From positions 558,001-622,000 of the forward strand of contig JAMKCF010000009.1 of the NCBI GenBank assembly GCA_023634235.1: a stretch of DNA of 64,000 nt, read 5' to 3'. The translations under genes and the position numbers were made by a program. Positions within the stretch are counted from its first letter, which is position 1; each line of letters begins with the position of its first letter. The notes below the pieces were generated by a model. That model was not told where the DNA came from and did no database searches. It saw nothing but the letters and a program-made list of their open reading frames with translations. This DNA comes from Pisaster brevispinus. Its lineage: Eukaryota > Echinodermata > Asteroidea > Forcipulatida > Asteriidae. Positions 1-13,222 of the stretch are shown piece by piece.

Positions 1-987
1 CGACAGAGTGTATGGTCACTATGCATTGCTTCCAAAAGATAATGGAGGTCTGCCAAAAAGTTAAATACATATATAAACCGCGGTCACGCTGTGGAGTTCA
101 ATACCTTCACCCGTAATAAAACAGCCTGGGTTATATAGTCTGGCCCCCATTTATGCGTTCATTATTCTTGCAGTGATACTTTATGACATACAGGGAACCA
201 AACAAAAGTGGCCGCAGCGTTAAAAAATAGCTGTACAGTTAATGTGAACCAAAACCATTTGTGAGTAGATGCTACCACGGAAGTTACAAAAGCCAAGAAT
301 GGGTGCTAGATTAACCCACAAAAGTTCCTTCATCAATAGTTATCAAGTTATTGAATCTTCTCATTTTGGAAGGAGAACGTTTATTTTGCAAAATGCCAAG
401 CTCAATACTGTTATTTCTGTGAAATAGACTATTTGTTGAATGCTGCACACTGCATACTGTATATTTTGCAATCCAGCAGTATTTCATCATTTGTAGTGTA
501 GGTCCCTAGAGATGGTTTCTATTTTACCTTTTTAAGGGTAGCAAGTTTTTTGGGGGCCATCTCTCTGTAGTTTTTGTTATGTGTTGTTTGTTTTTTTACA
601 TAGTGTGCCGTTATGGCAGAAAGTTGGATGTATACGTTAAGCACTTGACTACAATCTTGTGTAAAAATCATCCTTCATTTTCTTAGTTTACACAGTCTTG
701 TTGAGATGAAACCCAGATATTGTCTGAAATAATTAACATCCCAAATTCTGAATCAAATTGTAAAAAAAAAAAATATTGTACTGAAAAGATCTTGCACATG
801 CCTGTGTCGATAGTTTGTGTGGAAAAAGTGTACATTTGTTCAAATTCTCTAGTCTTCTTGAAACATCTTACATAGTGACCCCTGTACATTACAAAGGACT
901 CTCACATCTAATCTCACAAGTTGTGTTCTAAAGTAAGCATGCATTCAGTAATAATTTTTCTCAAATACATTTTAAGCACTTGACCAA

Positions 988-1342
988 GGGCCCAATTTCA
1001 TAGACCCGCTGAAACGCAAGAAGTAGCTAAGCACAATCAAAATCATGCTCACCAGAATAAAAAGATATTGACAAAATAGGGAGACCGCCAACATTAGGGC
1101 TAGATAGCTCAGTTGGTAGAGTGCCGGCACATTAATCGAGAGGTCTCAGGTTCAAAACCCGCTGTAGTCAATTTTTTACCACAATAAGGTTACCACAATA
1201 AGGTTACCAGCCAAAATATCACATCACATGGACCAAATATAACTGGTATCATGCTTATATTTGCTAAGCAGAGAATTGCTAAGCATTAAGAAGAATCTTA
1301 AGCAGAATCTTCTGCTTTTAGCAGCTCTTGGAAATTGAACCT
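988..1342. mobile_element. Palindromic MITE (GGGCCCAATTTCAT family), split by a SINE
   Basis: Starts GGGCCCAATTTCATAGA and ends with a degraded mirror sequence near 1342. The SINE at 1070-1179 interrupts it between CACCAGAATAA and AAGGTTACCAGCC, which are adjacent in the copy at 48928. Confidence 0.75.
1070..1179 (+). mobile_element. tRNA-derived SINE, family A, copy 1
   Basis: Shares the head GACAAAATAGGGAGACCGCC with three other copies. It has an A-box-like TAGCTCAGTTGGTAGAG and a B-box-like GGTTCAAAAC spaced as in a tRNA. It interrupts a palindromic MITE (988-1342). Confidence 0.85.
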
Positions 1343-2157
1343 GAAACATGTGACATGGGTAATTTGTTGCCAGTCTCAACTTGACTGTACACAAGGTTTG
1401 GAATTTTGCTTCGTTTGTTGTTTATTTAGTTGTTTTGGTTATTGGTTTCGTTTTTGTTTTGTTTTTTGGGGGAGGGGTGTGATTTTAGAATGAGGTACAT
1501 GTAGTTATCATTGCTGAACCATACATTGAATGACAGTTTCCTTCAACAACAGTTTTGCATGGGATTACACGCTGGTAGTAGATTCAATCTCCGGTTGTAC
1601 CTTATAAAAGTCAATGCAATGGACTCGTGTGAGCATGATGTCAAAACGTGCACAATACAGAGAGCAACGACTGTACAGAATGCTCCAATCACTCATGATG
1701 ACCAGGTTGAACATGATACTTCCATGATCTATCCCGGTACTTCCAGAGGATTTGTCTCCATACCTGTTATTTCCCATTCCTTGATTGCCTTGCTTTTGTT
1801 CTTTTCTGCGGGGGCAGATGTCCCGCACTTGTATTTCGCTCGTTTGTAATCTTTCCCCTCCGCGTCTGGATGAAGTCAGAGACTTTTATTCAGCTTGAGG
1901 TTAAATTGCAGTCGGTGAATTTCAAGGCAGAAATAAATCAGTATAAATCCTACTGAATTTTTCATTTCTTGGAAAACCAATTAGTGATTTTTTTTCCCCT
2001 GGATGCAAGTCATACTTATTCACATGAATCATTTGTGTGCTTGTTATAGCAAATGTTCGTCATATATTGAACAATGCTCAGTTTTTTGTATAACTTTAAC
2101 ACATCCGATGGGTGTCTCAAAGCGCTCATTATTTTTTACGACAGGTATGCAGAGCTG

Positions 2158-2470
2158 TGTTTGAATTATGAGAGCCATTTGGAGTATCTTGTCAGGGTTT
2201 ACAAGGTGCAATTTGCGCTGCAATTTGCTGCCAATTTGCCAACCATGCCAGAAACACAGGATCAAAGCCCTTCTCTTTAACGATAGATAAGTGTACTTGG
2301 GTCCTTTACACAACACACAGGACCTACGGCTTTACGTCCCGTTTAAAGGATGAAGCAATTATGGTTAAGTGTATTTCTCAAGGACATGAGTGTCATTTCC
2401 AGGATCCAAACCCACCCTCTGACAACATCAGAACTTCAGTCCGGTGCATGAGATCACTCGAACACAACAA
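2158..2470 (-). mobile_element. Leu/Ser-tRNA-derived SINE, reverse copy
   Basis: The minus strand carries GGGTTTGGATCCTGG (B box), ACGTAAAGCCGTAGGTCC and a 3' part collinear with the copy at 50085, including ACCTTGTAAA and CTCATAATTCAA. It has only one B box and lacks a clear tRNA 5' part. Confidence 0.8.
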
Positions 2471-3022
2471 AGATGCTTTGATGAGCACTATGCATATTTT
2501 AAAGTCATGTTTACATCAAAACTAAAAAGGACAACATTTGTGCATTCAGATTGTTTGCATTCACTACCTGTAATGCTATGGAAAGTTTACTTCTTATTCT
2601 GGACAGAAGTCAATTCAATAAGATCATCGATATGTTGAGAAATCTTCAAAGCTGTGTTATTTTTTTCTGATTATTTTTTTGTAATTTCCCTTTTTTGACT
2701 CGACTCAGAATATTTTCATTATTGATTGCGTTTTAAAACAATAATCAAAGTTGATTAAAGGGACTGTCCAGTTGCCCTTTTTCTCTGGGCTTTTGGGTGT
2801 ATTGAACTCACAGCCCGGCTCCACCCTAGATCTAGCTACTGTATATAACCCATGAGCTCTGCAAACAATGACTTGGGTACAACCCATACATTTCATTTCT
2901 GTACAATCATCACCGTTAGCCCAGGCATGGCTATTACTGTGGGTATTTCGGACAAGATTATTCCGGTAAAGATGTCTAAGATCCTAACTTTTGTTTTGTA
3001 TTACAAATGTAAATAAACAGTT

Positions 3023-3268
3023 CAGGCTTGATGCTACACTGAGGCAATGGAGCCAATTGCCTCCGTTGCCCCTGGTCACTGCCTTGGTGTCCCTCGAAAA
3101 GTTCCACTAGAAATTTACAATTTCCTCGAAAAGTTCCAATAGAAATTTACAATTTCCTCAAAAAGTTCCAATAGAAATTTACACTTTCCTCAAAAAGTTT
3201 CAATAGAAATTTACAATTTCCTCATAGAGTGGTGCTCTTGCCCTTTCAAGAACAAACCGTCAGGCCTG
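3023..3268. mobile_element. CAGGCCTG-ended non-autonomous element
   Basis: Ends CAGGCTTGATGCTACACTG / GTCAGGCCTG. Contains GCAATGGAGCCAATTGCCTC and the 32-bp tandem repeat. Related elements are at 4607, 28855, 47439 and 56297; short CAGG ends suggest hAT-type, but the superfamily is uncertain. Confidence 0.55.
3092..3219. repeat. 32-bp tandem repeat, four units
   Basis: Unit CCTCRAAAAGTTCCAATAGA plus AATTTACAATTT, four copies with one to three differences, inside the CAGGCCTG-ended element at 3023. Confidence 0.9.
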
Positions 3269-4606
3269 TAAACATGCAGTATGTCAACATGAGAAACACT
3301 GGAAAACATAATTTTAGGACATTACTCTCTCGGTCGAGTGGAAGTAGGTCACGTCTTACTGTCCGTTTGTAGCCCGCTACAGGCATTTTGGTTCAAGCAG
3401 CCAGTGACCTCTAGCCTCATGTCTCTATTAAGGGTTAACAGGCATACCGCTTGCCAGCCATACCGCTTGCCAGCTTTGGCATTCATATTTTAGGTCACGA
3501 GTGGGTCAAAGGTTACTGGGCTTGTGATGCACCAAATTTGTCACCGACATAGCAGCTGAATAGCACCCTGTGGGTGAGAGAGTAAAATAACAAGACTCTC
3601 TACATCATTACACAAACAGTGCCCAAGTCTAGATGATGAAGCCTCTCTGAACCTTCTGGGTCAAACATTTCAGAGGACTTACAGATGCTGCAATAAATCC
3701 CAACTTGCCATAATTCTGTCAGATTCTAATGGAAGGAATCTGACACTACTTTGTGTTGTTTAGAATAATGTTATGCCAATAAATTGGCTTGATGTTGAAA
3801 AGCCCACTTGTGTCAAAAGTTTCAGTTTCCCGCCATGATGAGTTAAACAAAAAACATAAGCAGCTTTCTCCTTGAGCTTTCTTTAACATCTCCAAGAAAC
3901 TTCGGAAGAAAAATTGAGACTGCTTCACGCTCCCCACCGTCTGTGGCTGATCAAATAATACCAAATAAGTAAATCCCGAGTAATTCTACAAATGATGAGC
4001 AGCCATCTTGCCATAATATGGCATAATATGGCAAGCTGACTGAGTAGAGGAGAAAATAAATATTAAAGCATCCATAGAGGTCATTTAAACCAATAGTTGG
4101 TAAATAATGGTCAGAGAACAACCTGAGAGTGTTACAGCTTTGACAGTATTAAAAAAATGTACAAATAGGTGCAAGTTTAACACTGGAATCAGTTGAGCCT
4201 TTATTTCATTGACATATCACAGGCATGCAACTGCAGTTTAGGTTACAGTGATCTCATTTCATCTCATTTTTAAATGTGCAACTTCTTTGTACAGTTTTGC
4301 CTTAGTTCTTTACTGCAGGACCGGTACTTCAGAGAGTCAACTGCCTCTATGCCCACTGGGCCCAATTTGAGAAAGCCTGTAAGCAGACACCGTCTGCTTA
4401 CAGCGCAGGCATTAGCTGAATTTCCATTCCATGAAAACTGTTTATCGTAAGCAAAACAAAAGGCATGCAACATGCAACAATACCAATCTATTGTGAGCGC
4501 GTACACACACTCGCTGTAAAATCTTCTCCATCATTTATGAAATACACTTTTGCTTATGAATGTTTTTTTCTGCCATAGTAAGCACAAAAATGTACTTACA
4601 GGTAGA

Positions 4607-4721
4607 CAGGGCTCAGGGCATTGCCCTTGGTGGCCCTTGAAATGTTCCAGACAATTGAGGTACCCTTTTCTAAGAAATAAACTGCCTTGTCCTTTAAAAC
4701 AAGAAAGAAGTATCGGGCCTG
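4607..4721. mobile_element. CAGGCCTG-ended non-autonomous element
   Basis: CAGGGCTCAGGGCATTGCCC at the left and ATCGGGCCTG at the right, with GGCCCTTGAAATGTTCC inside as in its relatives. Confidence 0.5.
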
Positions 4722-6612
4722 TAATTGTACTCCTGGATGTACTATACTTGTACACTAGAGTAGGTTTCTTGTATTGTTCTTTTAGCTTACATACAATGTA
4801 GTTTTTACACATAAATTGATACAACTCAAGTGTTACTTTTGATTTACTTGTATGTAGCTGTCAAGGTTGAAAGCAGAAGTGAATAACAAGTTAAACACTG
4901 AAATGCCCGCCAATACTCTCTCTGGGCATTGGACCACAGTTGGAAATGAAGGCCACGCCCGAAAGTAATGGCTTTGTCAGTGGCTATGGCTATGGCTATG
5001 AATAGAACACAGAAAAGTCCCACTCTTCAATGTTTTAGCCAAAGCCGCTTGACTCGGACATGGCTTTACTCCGAGAAATGCCCAGAGGGCCCAGAGTATC
5101 GTAGTGTGCTGAATGAACACAAACCAAATAAAGCCTGTCAAAACCATACCTGTAGGGCACAGTTACTTTAGGAAAGGTTTTGTAGAGGAAACAAATGGCT
5201 TTTGGTAAATCTTGGTTTGGCCTCTCGTAGACCATTATGCTGTTCTGTCCATGCTGGTCTGGTTCCCGACCCACATTTATTACACTGATATGAAAGGGGA
5301 AGGGGGGAAAACACTATTTTTGCTTCCAGCCTCAGTTTGGTCACATGTTCTGTATGGGGGGGGGGGGACCAAGATGGTGACATTTTGATAAGATCACTTG
5401 GGATAACTGCTGGCCCTTCCCAGCTTTTTATGAATTCCATGCACAAAATAAAACATCTTCACCTTGCACAAAGGAGATGAGTGTTTCACATTTCTGTGTT
5501 AAGGAAAAGCATCATGCATTTTGTTTGGGAATTAAGGGAAAACGTTTGACTGCAGACTTCACTAACTTTTCTACACACGATATAAGTACTGCTTGTGTAT
5601 GTACATAATTTATTGTAAATAATTTTCAAAAAAATGCAAGAAATTATACCCCATTGAAATCTTGACTTATAAATACAATAAATGGAAGGATGATTTACAA
5701 CTTGAAGACAGACCTTCTAGAGATATTATATTTCAGAGTGTTTTTACTTCCATTTGTTCATTTTTCATAATGGTTTGGATTACATACAATATCGGGTCCT
5801 TAGATTTTAATAAACTGACATTTCCATTAAAAAAAATCAAGGCTTCAGCTTCGCTCGGCATTTTTAAAGCCCTGTACTTGAAAGTGGACATTTTCAAAAG
5901 AACTGACAGAGCCTCAGCCAGAGTCGATGGTGAAGCCATGATGTTGAAAAGTCACTATGGCCATGAAATTCATGCAAATACAAACCTGTACCCATTTTCA
6001 AGGCACTGTATACTGTGGAATTCTGCGCTTACCACTTCTAAAATTACACACTTAGCAGGCTTTGGTTGGTAAGCACAATCAAGATTTCCTACATCTCACA
6101 GGATGTGATGAACTGTTGTTCTAACACCAACATAAGGTACATGATAGTCAATCAATACTCAAGTATTCAAAGAAAGGCCAAAACAAATTTTTCGAAATCT
6201 CAGTAATGCAGTGTTTTTATAAAACACGCTATTTATTCATAATGTTCAATGCTTATTTACACTTCTTCAACAAATATTTACACCTTTTTAAATAGATGGA
6301 ATACAGTTACAAAACAATTCATTAAAACGACAGAAAAAGTCATGACCTCTTCCGCACATAGAACTGATCTGAACATTTTGTGGCAAACTTCATAAATAAA
6401 TTCTTCTCAGAAGGTTGAACCATGACCCTACCACGGTTCACAAAGAAAAACAGCACTAACTTCTAGCAAAAGAAACAAATCTGTACTCAGGAAATAAAAT
6501 TCAATCACACTTTTGACTGGAAATAATCCGAGCAATTTTTGTAGCTTGATGAAGAATTCCCAAAGCTACTACTCAAAGGTACTCATCAAGCTTCTTCCCG
6601 CATACTGCCTAA

Positions 6613-6782
6613 AGCCCGCTTCATACTTCCTGCAAACGCGAATGCGAAGTGAATTTGACATCATAAAGTGGCAACGAACAATTCGCAAGAGTAGAGCACA
6701 GCTCAGCTCTTGTGAAAAACATTCGCGGTGAAAAACAGAGCTGTGACATCAAATTTACTTCGCATGAAGTATGAAACGGGCT
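6613..6782. mobile_element. TIR MITE, AGCCCGCTTCATACTT ends
   Basis: Terminal inverted repeats AGCCCGCTTCATACTTCCTG / ATGAAGTATGAAACGGGCT, with TAA and TTA beside the ends. The ends resemble those of the Harbinger-like element at 62839. Confidence 0.75.
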
Positions 6783-7647
6783 TTACTTCCTGTATCCTGC
6801 TTCCCTGCCTCTTATAGCCTGTCCCAATTCAAATGCAATATCAATGGTCATCTTTCTACTCATTGATTTCAAGCCATCACTTTGAATGGCCTGTTTTATG
6901 GGGCCTTGTCAGTGGCACCTTCCCACTTAAAACAAAAATAATAATTTTTTTTTTATTTCACCACTGTTTTTCTTAGTTTAAGTCAAACAAAAGTAACCAA
7001 TTTGAGCAAATTTGTAAAAAAAAAAGTGCCCTGCATAGAAAATTCTGTAATGTGTTTTCAGCTCTTTCTTCTATAGCACCGCGCAAAACAATGAAAACAA
7101 AATGGGATAATAAGATTGTCAGCTGAGAAATGATATACCTGTCACTTCCTCACAAACTTTTCTCTTCAAGCTATAAGGTTGCATTGTCAAGTAAAAGGGG
7201 TCGATAACCGTTCATATCTAGTGCACATTGTCCATTCAACATAACCCCCCCCCCCCCCCCTCCAACTCTTACATTCATTAACCCATATCTCATTCTCCGT
7301 GTCTCACTCTCTACCCCCCTCCACTGAGAGAGCAAGCGATGCCCGGTCTTTCACCCCCTCTCGGACTACCCAGGCAAAACAACAAATATAAAAAAATAGA
7401 AAAAATCTCCCCTGTCATCATCGTGCCCAGGGACTTCATGTTAGGATCGAGATGACAAGTCTGCAATGTAACCCATTGTAATGTATACTAATGAACTAGT
7501 GCGAACATACATGAAGCTGAATCACTGTGGGATTATTCCATGTGATGCAATCTATATTCACTCAGCAAGCAGCCAGTTTCCTCAAAATTAGGCCACTGGG
7601 CCAGTGTATACACACACTGACTCATCCCTTCCTTTATTTGGTTTCCT

Positions 7648-7681
7648 TCTCTCTCTCTCTCTCTCCCCCCCCCCCTCCCCT
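7648..7681 (+). repeat. (TC)n-poly-C tract
   Basis: TC units followed by C runs in the BRF1 3' flank. Confidence 0.8.
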
Positions 7682-8640
7682 GTCTACAAACCCCATCAAG
7701 TTTGGGCGTGCAAACCCCTAGGCTTCAGTAGATTTGTCTCATTTTTGTGGAGCTGGTACAGTTTCTCTTTGATTAGTGGCGCTTTCTAGGGTAGATAGGT
7801 TGATTTAGTGGTTGAATCTGTCTCGCAGACAGTGGATTCATTATATGAACTGTCTGGATCTTATAACTCATATCACGTTCAATTAGGTTTTTGAATTGGA
7901 AAGAAAATTGGTGAGACACTTTCAGGACTGTGTCAGACATACAGGTGTGCCAGACACGCTAACGAATTCATGGCACTTGGCTTAGTGCCACGGACGATCT
8001 TGACAGTTGTCACAGAGAAAATACTGCCCCCCAAAAAAGAAAAGAAAAAAAAGAAGAAGAAATAATAAATCTATATATTTTTAAAGCCGAATAAATAAAC
8101 ATCAAAACAAACAAACAAAGATAAAAATTACAAAAACAATCCTCCCTTCATCTTGAAACATTAACAAGGAATATGGAGGTGGTTTCGGGTTGAGGTACAG
8201 TGGTTACAAGCAAGAGCAAATTCACATGAATTGCTGAGACAAATTGATTCTGTTTTTCCGGAGGTCATCAAATATCCTCAATAAACACATGGTATAAATC
8301 ATTACTTGGTTAGGCTTTTTCTGGAACAAACCAGTTCGACAAAAACAGCTTTGCAGGGAAATATTTTGAAATGGGGTTATTATAAAATGTAAGGTTTGTA
8401 ACATGTCCATGCATCTCTCATTGTGAGTTGTGGTGATTCTGAGTAGAATCGATGATGAAACAGCTCAACATTTTGATCAGTATGCCCTGATCAACTTTTC
8501 AGAAACACCATAACTCATACAGAGATTTCATGTACTTGGCATTACCACAAACCTTACCATATTGCATTTCCACCATGCAAAGTTTTGAATCCAGCTTATT
8601 AAGAATTGATTGAACTTTTGGCAGCTCCAATCAGTGACCT

Positions 8641-8750
8641 GGGTCCAATTTCATGGCTCTGCTTACCGCGGAATTCTGGGCTTATGGCGCCCAATTCTAT
8701 GGGACGTAAGTGCGGCATGCCACAGTAAGCAGAGCCATGACATTGGACCC
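8641..8750. mobile_element. Palindromic MITE, GGCTCTGCTTAC subfamily
   Basis: GGGTCCAATTTCATGGCTC at the left, CAGAGCCATGACATTGGACCC at the right. Same arrangement as 46016-46142. Confidence 0.85.
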
Positions 8751-10047
8751 AAGACTCAAGTTGCACCTGCATTATGAGTTACCTATCTTGGGACTCTGTC
8801 CTTAACTTTAACATATTGACAGGAGACTGGACTTTTGGTGTCAAGACTTGAGACTTCCTTGGGACTTGAGCTACTAGCTGACTAGTTGACAATAACTACA
8901 GGGACATAGTTATCAGTTCTTGAAAATGTATTTTGTGTGCGTTACTCTCTGGAGGATGACTTGTCATCATCCATGCAAAATAGAGTTGGTGATAACAGCA
9001 CGAACAAAAACTAGGAAAAACGTAAAATCTTGCCCTGGAAAAGTGTAATACTCAATCATTGACCACAGGGACTTGGGACTTGGCCATTTAATGAGAAAAA
9101 TGTATATATTCCTGAAACTGTCTGGTACCTTCCCTCCTGATTTCCCCGTCACATACTGGTTTCAAATTATTTGACTAAAACATTGTGAGGTAATGCATAA
9201 CACATGAACTTGTTCATTTCACATGAATGACTCTCATTCCCCAGGAGTAAATGGGATACCTGTCAGGGTAGAGATTGTGGATGGGAATGATTAGCATTCA
9301 GTGCGCCAATTTGGCTGCCGGTGCTGCACACTCCAGAGAAGTTGAGGTGGTTTTCGGAATACTAAAGTACCAATGAATAGGGGGTAGTCAAAGCACTTTG
9401 ATACAAAGTGCAAAAGCGCCTGATAAATGCCTATTATTATTAATAAGGTAAAAGGATTGCAATGCATGACTATTAACCGATACATTATTCTATATATTGA
9501 TCTTCCAGTCTGTCCCTGAGGGGCCGAGTTCACACAGCTGTGCAGTGCACAATTTTGCTCAACACAGAAAAGTTGGCTTAGCAAAAGAAAAAACCTGCAG
9601 TCTAGCAAACATGTTTGTGCTCAACACAGACAAATTTGGCTTAGCAGAAACAGGCAACCAACCCAAACAATGTGCGGTGGTGCTCCAGTCTCAGACAGCT
9701 ACATAATAAGTACATTTCAGTCAATCAAATTTTGTTTCCCCTTGGCAGCTCTATGAACTGGAGCCCTTGGGTGAAAACCGCTCAACCCCAAACACCAACT
9801 TTCAGATGTACAATGAAATCCAACATGTACATAAAATGCATGTATCTCGACATTGATTCTGACAAACTCAGCCCCACCTCACTGTTCGCTGAAATGGCTG
9901 CTTGATAGTTATACATCAACAAGGTTTGCCTTTCTAGCAAGACCCATCCACTTGTTGTGTCATCGCGATCATTAAGTGCTTTTTCCGAGTCCACTTGACC
10001 TGAGTGCGACTGACTAAGAAATGTGTTCAATCTGCCAAGCTGCGCAC

Positions 10048-10200
10048 GGCTCGATTTCACAAAGCACTAAGATTCATCTTAAGATGTGTTATCAGTATTG
10101 CCAAAGTGATTCGTTCTGTGACTTCACACTTCTGTGACTTCAGCAATTAAGATTGATATACATCTTTAGATCACTCTTAGCACTGTGTAAAATTTAGCCC
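10048..10200. mobile_element. Palindromic MITE, GGCTCGATTTCACAAAGC family, copy 1
   Basis: GGCTCGATTTCACAAAGCAC at the left and a decayed mirror ending TTTAGCCC at the right; inner arms AGATTCATCTTAAGAT. Confidence 0.75.
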
Positions 10201-10831
10201 TTGTTGTACATACTCAAACAAGTTTCCATTAGGCATACATATCTAGGATATGACAATGCAAGTTGGACAACATATTCTTAAGGAGGTCGCTATGAAACTT
10301 TAGCAAGAGGTCCCTAAATAAACTCAAGAAATCAATGCACACATATATCTCTTTAAAGAGAGGGCACCTTTTTTTCTTTTCCGATTCACTATAAAATGTA
10401 TCCCATTTTGCATTCATGGTTTTAGGTTCAGGAAGATCTTGTATTTGATGTGGCCATGTGTGCTACGAACTGAAGCATGACCTGCATACTCCCCAAGGAG
10501 CTGAGATGGTTTACGGAATGAAACAGCAAGCCGGAAGAAACTCGGCGGGTGTCCATGCTCTACAAATGTCCATTATCATTATGGGAGCAAAGACAAAATG
10601 CCCTTTTGTTTACTCAATTAAACAAGGTGGGGTTCTTCTTCTTCCTCATCGCACCAGGCCTCAAGATTGATGATGGCTGGCCCTCGCTACCATTACCAAG
10701 GGACTTTTGACTGCGATAGATGATGATTCATCACAAGACAAAGTCGGCACCTGGTCTAACTTCGGCCGCTGTGCAGCCAGTCGTCGTGTCGCTACACGAG
10801 CCGCAGTCATTATTGGATGTCTCGCTGGCTG

Positions 10832-10878
10832 TTATTCCAAATCATCCACGTCATACGCGTCATGGAAGTCATCAATAC
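10832..10878 (-). CDS. BRF1: BRF1 last coding exon: acidic C-terminus and stop
   Basis: Completes Gly and codes IDDFHDAYDVDDLE then TAA (10834-10832). The Asp/Glu-rich end matches the acidic, tyrosine-containing end of other BRF1 proteins. The acceptor is TATCTCACAG. The 3' UTR continues below 10832; I could not identify a convincing polyadenylation signal nearby (no AATAAA on this strand for over 1 kb). Confidence 0.87.
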
Positions 10879-11799
10879 CTGTGAGATAAAGAAAACAAGG
10901 GCGCTTCATCAACGGCGAGCTACATTAATAAACACTCGGGGCTGCTACTAATCTGAACCATAATCAGCGGCAGTGTGCCGTGACAACATCAAACATTCCG
11001 AACCGGGTACAGGAATCCACTGAGGTAGTTTGAGATGACATAGTGTTGATGTTAATGGAGGATCTGATACATGTGGGAGTGCATCCATCTCCGGTGTGTT
11101 TCCTGTTATTAATCTTAGCGTGTTTTCATAATTGACATTCCTCTGCTGTTTGATCATTTTGGATATGACGTAAGCCTAACTATAAAAAAAACACTAACAA
11201 TTGACCATTAATATTTAAAACCAACTAAACACTACATTACCCATAAATTCGTCATGAAAACATGACCCCACATTGACTTTTTCCCGTCCAATTTTTCCTT
11301 TTTGCATGTTGCCATTTTAATCAAGAAGAAAAAAGGCAAGAAATATATCCATCTATAAACAATACCCTTATCAATGTTTTTGTACAAGTACCTCAAAATA
11401 TATTTTACTCTTCCTGTTACAACATTAACCATAACTCCCCTTACCCATCTCCCTTACCCCTACCCCCCAGACAAACAATAAGAACACACTACTTTAAAAA
11501 CAGGAACAAGTATCATTTCTCATTTCAAACAATTCAGAGGAAATATGATTCCACCCACATGAGATGCTTGCAGCCACCCCCCCCCCATCTCCCCAATCCT
11601 TTTTATTGGTAATAAGAAGTGATGTTGATCCACTCGCATCCTGTCTTGTTCCACCCTCAGGGAGCATGTGTTTCTAGCCTAATGGAACTGATACACCTGT
11701 CGGATAGTGTGACTCTAGGTGAGCATTGACGGAGTAGATTCATTAAATTGTCTTGTGTAGATACGTCACCGTGGGACTCTAAACGAGAGACAGGGGGAC

Positions 11800-11850
11800 A
11801 GAGAGAGAGAGAGAGAGATAGAGAGAGAAAGAGAGAGAGAGAGAGAGAGG
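11800..11850 (+). repeat. (GA)n microsatellite
   Basis: GA units interrupted by TA and AA; in the last BRF1 intron. Confidence 0.9.
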
Positions 11851-12799
11851 GGGACATCTGAAGTGGGCCTGGGCATGACAGGCTCTGGACGACCGGGGTC
11901 GTACAAAGTAGAGCACTGCGATCCAGTTTAATAAAAAGAGGCAGTATTTTTGTCTGCATCAGGAATCCAAATAAAAGAGAGCTGTAATGGCATAAATCAA
12001 AGGGGGATGGAGATCCACATGCGCTGCGATGATGAAATCCAATGGTACACAGTGGTTTTGCTGAGCCGTTTTTTTTCTTGTTCTCTATGAGGTAAATCAT
12101 AAAACAAGTCACATCGTATTTGACTCCAGGCATTGCATGGTGGAGTATGGGTATATATTTGGGTTGTGGGAGACTACCGGGTTGAAATAAGAACGGTAGT
12201 CTCCTGATTCCCAAATCTTCTCCACTGCAGAAGATAAACAGAAGGACAAGTTCTTATTTGAACTCGGTATAGTCTCCATATATCCCCCATCTACCCTCGA
12301 AGCAGTAGACACATAGCAGGACAAGTTCTCTTTATACCAAGAAAATTATACACATCAAAGTAGATATTATCACATGGTGTCAACACAATTCTATGAAGAC
12401 ACATTATGTTTCCCTTTTTATCAAGCTACAACAAAATGAAAAATCCTGAATGGTAATTGACACATTTAGAAGGGCTCTATGATATGACATTTGACAAGTT
12501 ATTGCACAGTACAATTTTACAGTAGTCATAGTTATAGGATGCAAGATATTATTTCTCTTTCATCCGATATTGACAATCTGCACAATAACAACAGTAGTAA
12601 TGATGTAAGCACAACAATAAATTCATTCAAATCTACAGGTTTCTTTGCCTCTTGCCTCATTTGACAGCAAGTTTAGACAAAGGAATGAAGGAACACCTAA
12701 AGCAAGTTATCAGTTCGGATTGAAATCACAATACATTTATAAAGCACTGTATACATGTATATGACAAGCTCTCTACATCCTGCAATGGGGGTAATAAAC

Positions 12800-12900
12800 T
12801 CCGTGGTCTAGTAGTGAAGACACCTGCTCTAGAATGTGCAAGGTAACGGGTCGGATCCACACCTCATGTGCCTCAGTGCCTGTGGACATTTTGAAAAGGA
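12800..12900 (+). mobile_element. Degenerate family B SINE
   Basis: CCGTGGTCTAGTAGTGAAGAC and the B-box-like GGGTCGGATCC with a CCTGTGGAC downstream motif match family B at 15380, with many changes. Confidence 0.5.
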
Positions 12901-13005
12901 CTTCAAAAGAGTACCGTGAATACATTGCTTTGTTGCAAAAATGGTGTAAAGATAACATATAAAGATAACTTTGTTGTTTTCTTTTCTTTGGTACATTGGG
13001 CTTAC

Positions 13006-13222
13006 CTCCATGTCCCATCAGTTGTGCAGCACTTTTCAGAGCTGATTCCTCCTCATAATATTCCCCTCCTACTTCCTCCTCTCCTCCCACCCCTTCTATG
13101 CAATCGGGTGTCCCCACGTCCGCAGCATATTCCACTGGACCGGACTCTACCACTATGTTGGACGGAGCGAGTCTCTCTGGTTGGACTCCCAAATCCAGCT
13201 TGATGTGCTTGATCGCTGGCAT
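13006..13222 (-). CDS. BRF1: BRF1 visible exon 14: VESGPVEY acidic tail
   Basis: Codes MPAIKHIKLDLGVQPERL, then NIVVESGPVEYAADV, a Gly/Glu-rich run and SALKSAAQLMGHG. The motif VESGPVEY and the final SA-x2-LMG match human VESGPVSY and SALQMMG. Acceptor ATGACTCAG, donor G|GTAAGC. Phase 0 start, phase 1 end. Confidence 0.92.

Larger units (their letters stand above)
1..10831. other. BRF1 3' flank, no coding gene seen
   Basis: Contains the BRF1 3' UTR at its right end, then only repeats: SINEs at 1070 and 2158, MITEs near 988, 6613, 8641 and 10048, CAGGCCTG-ended elements near 3023 and 4607, a 32-bp tandem repeat at 3092, and poly-C and TC runs near 7250 and 7650. The open frames here are short, overlap repeats and lack conserved motifs. 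Confidence 0.6.
10879..13005 (-). other. BRF1 last intron
   Basis: AT-rich intron with a GA microsatellite (11800-11850) and a degenerate tRNA-like SINE (12800-12900). The 185-residue open frame at 11657-12214 reads through the GA tract and is not credible. Confidence 0.6.

Noticed and set aside
5662..6072. 136-residue open frame on the plus strand
   Set aside because: No conserved motif, AT-rich low-complexity composition, crosses palindromic repeat sequence near 6010-6070, and another frame is open on the opposite strand.
11657..12214. 185-residue open frame, minus strand
   Set aside because: Passes through the GA microsatellite, giving a Ser-Leu repeat; no domain, and it lies in the last BRF1 intron.
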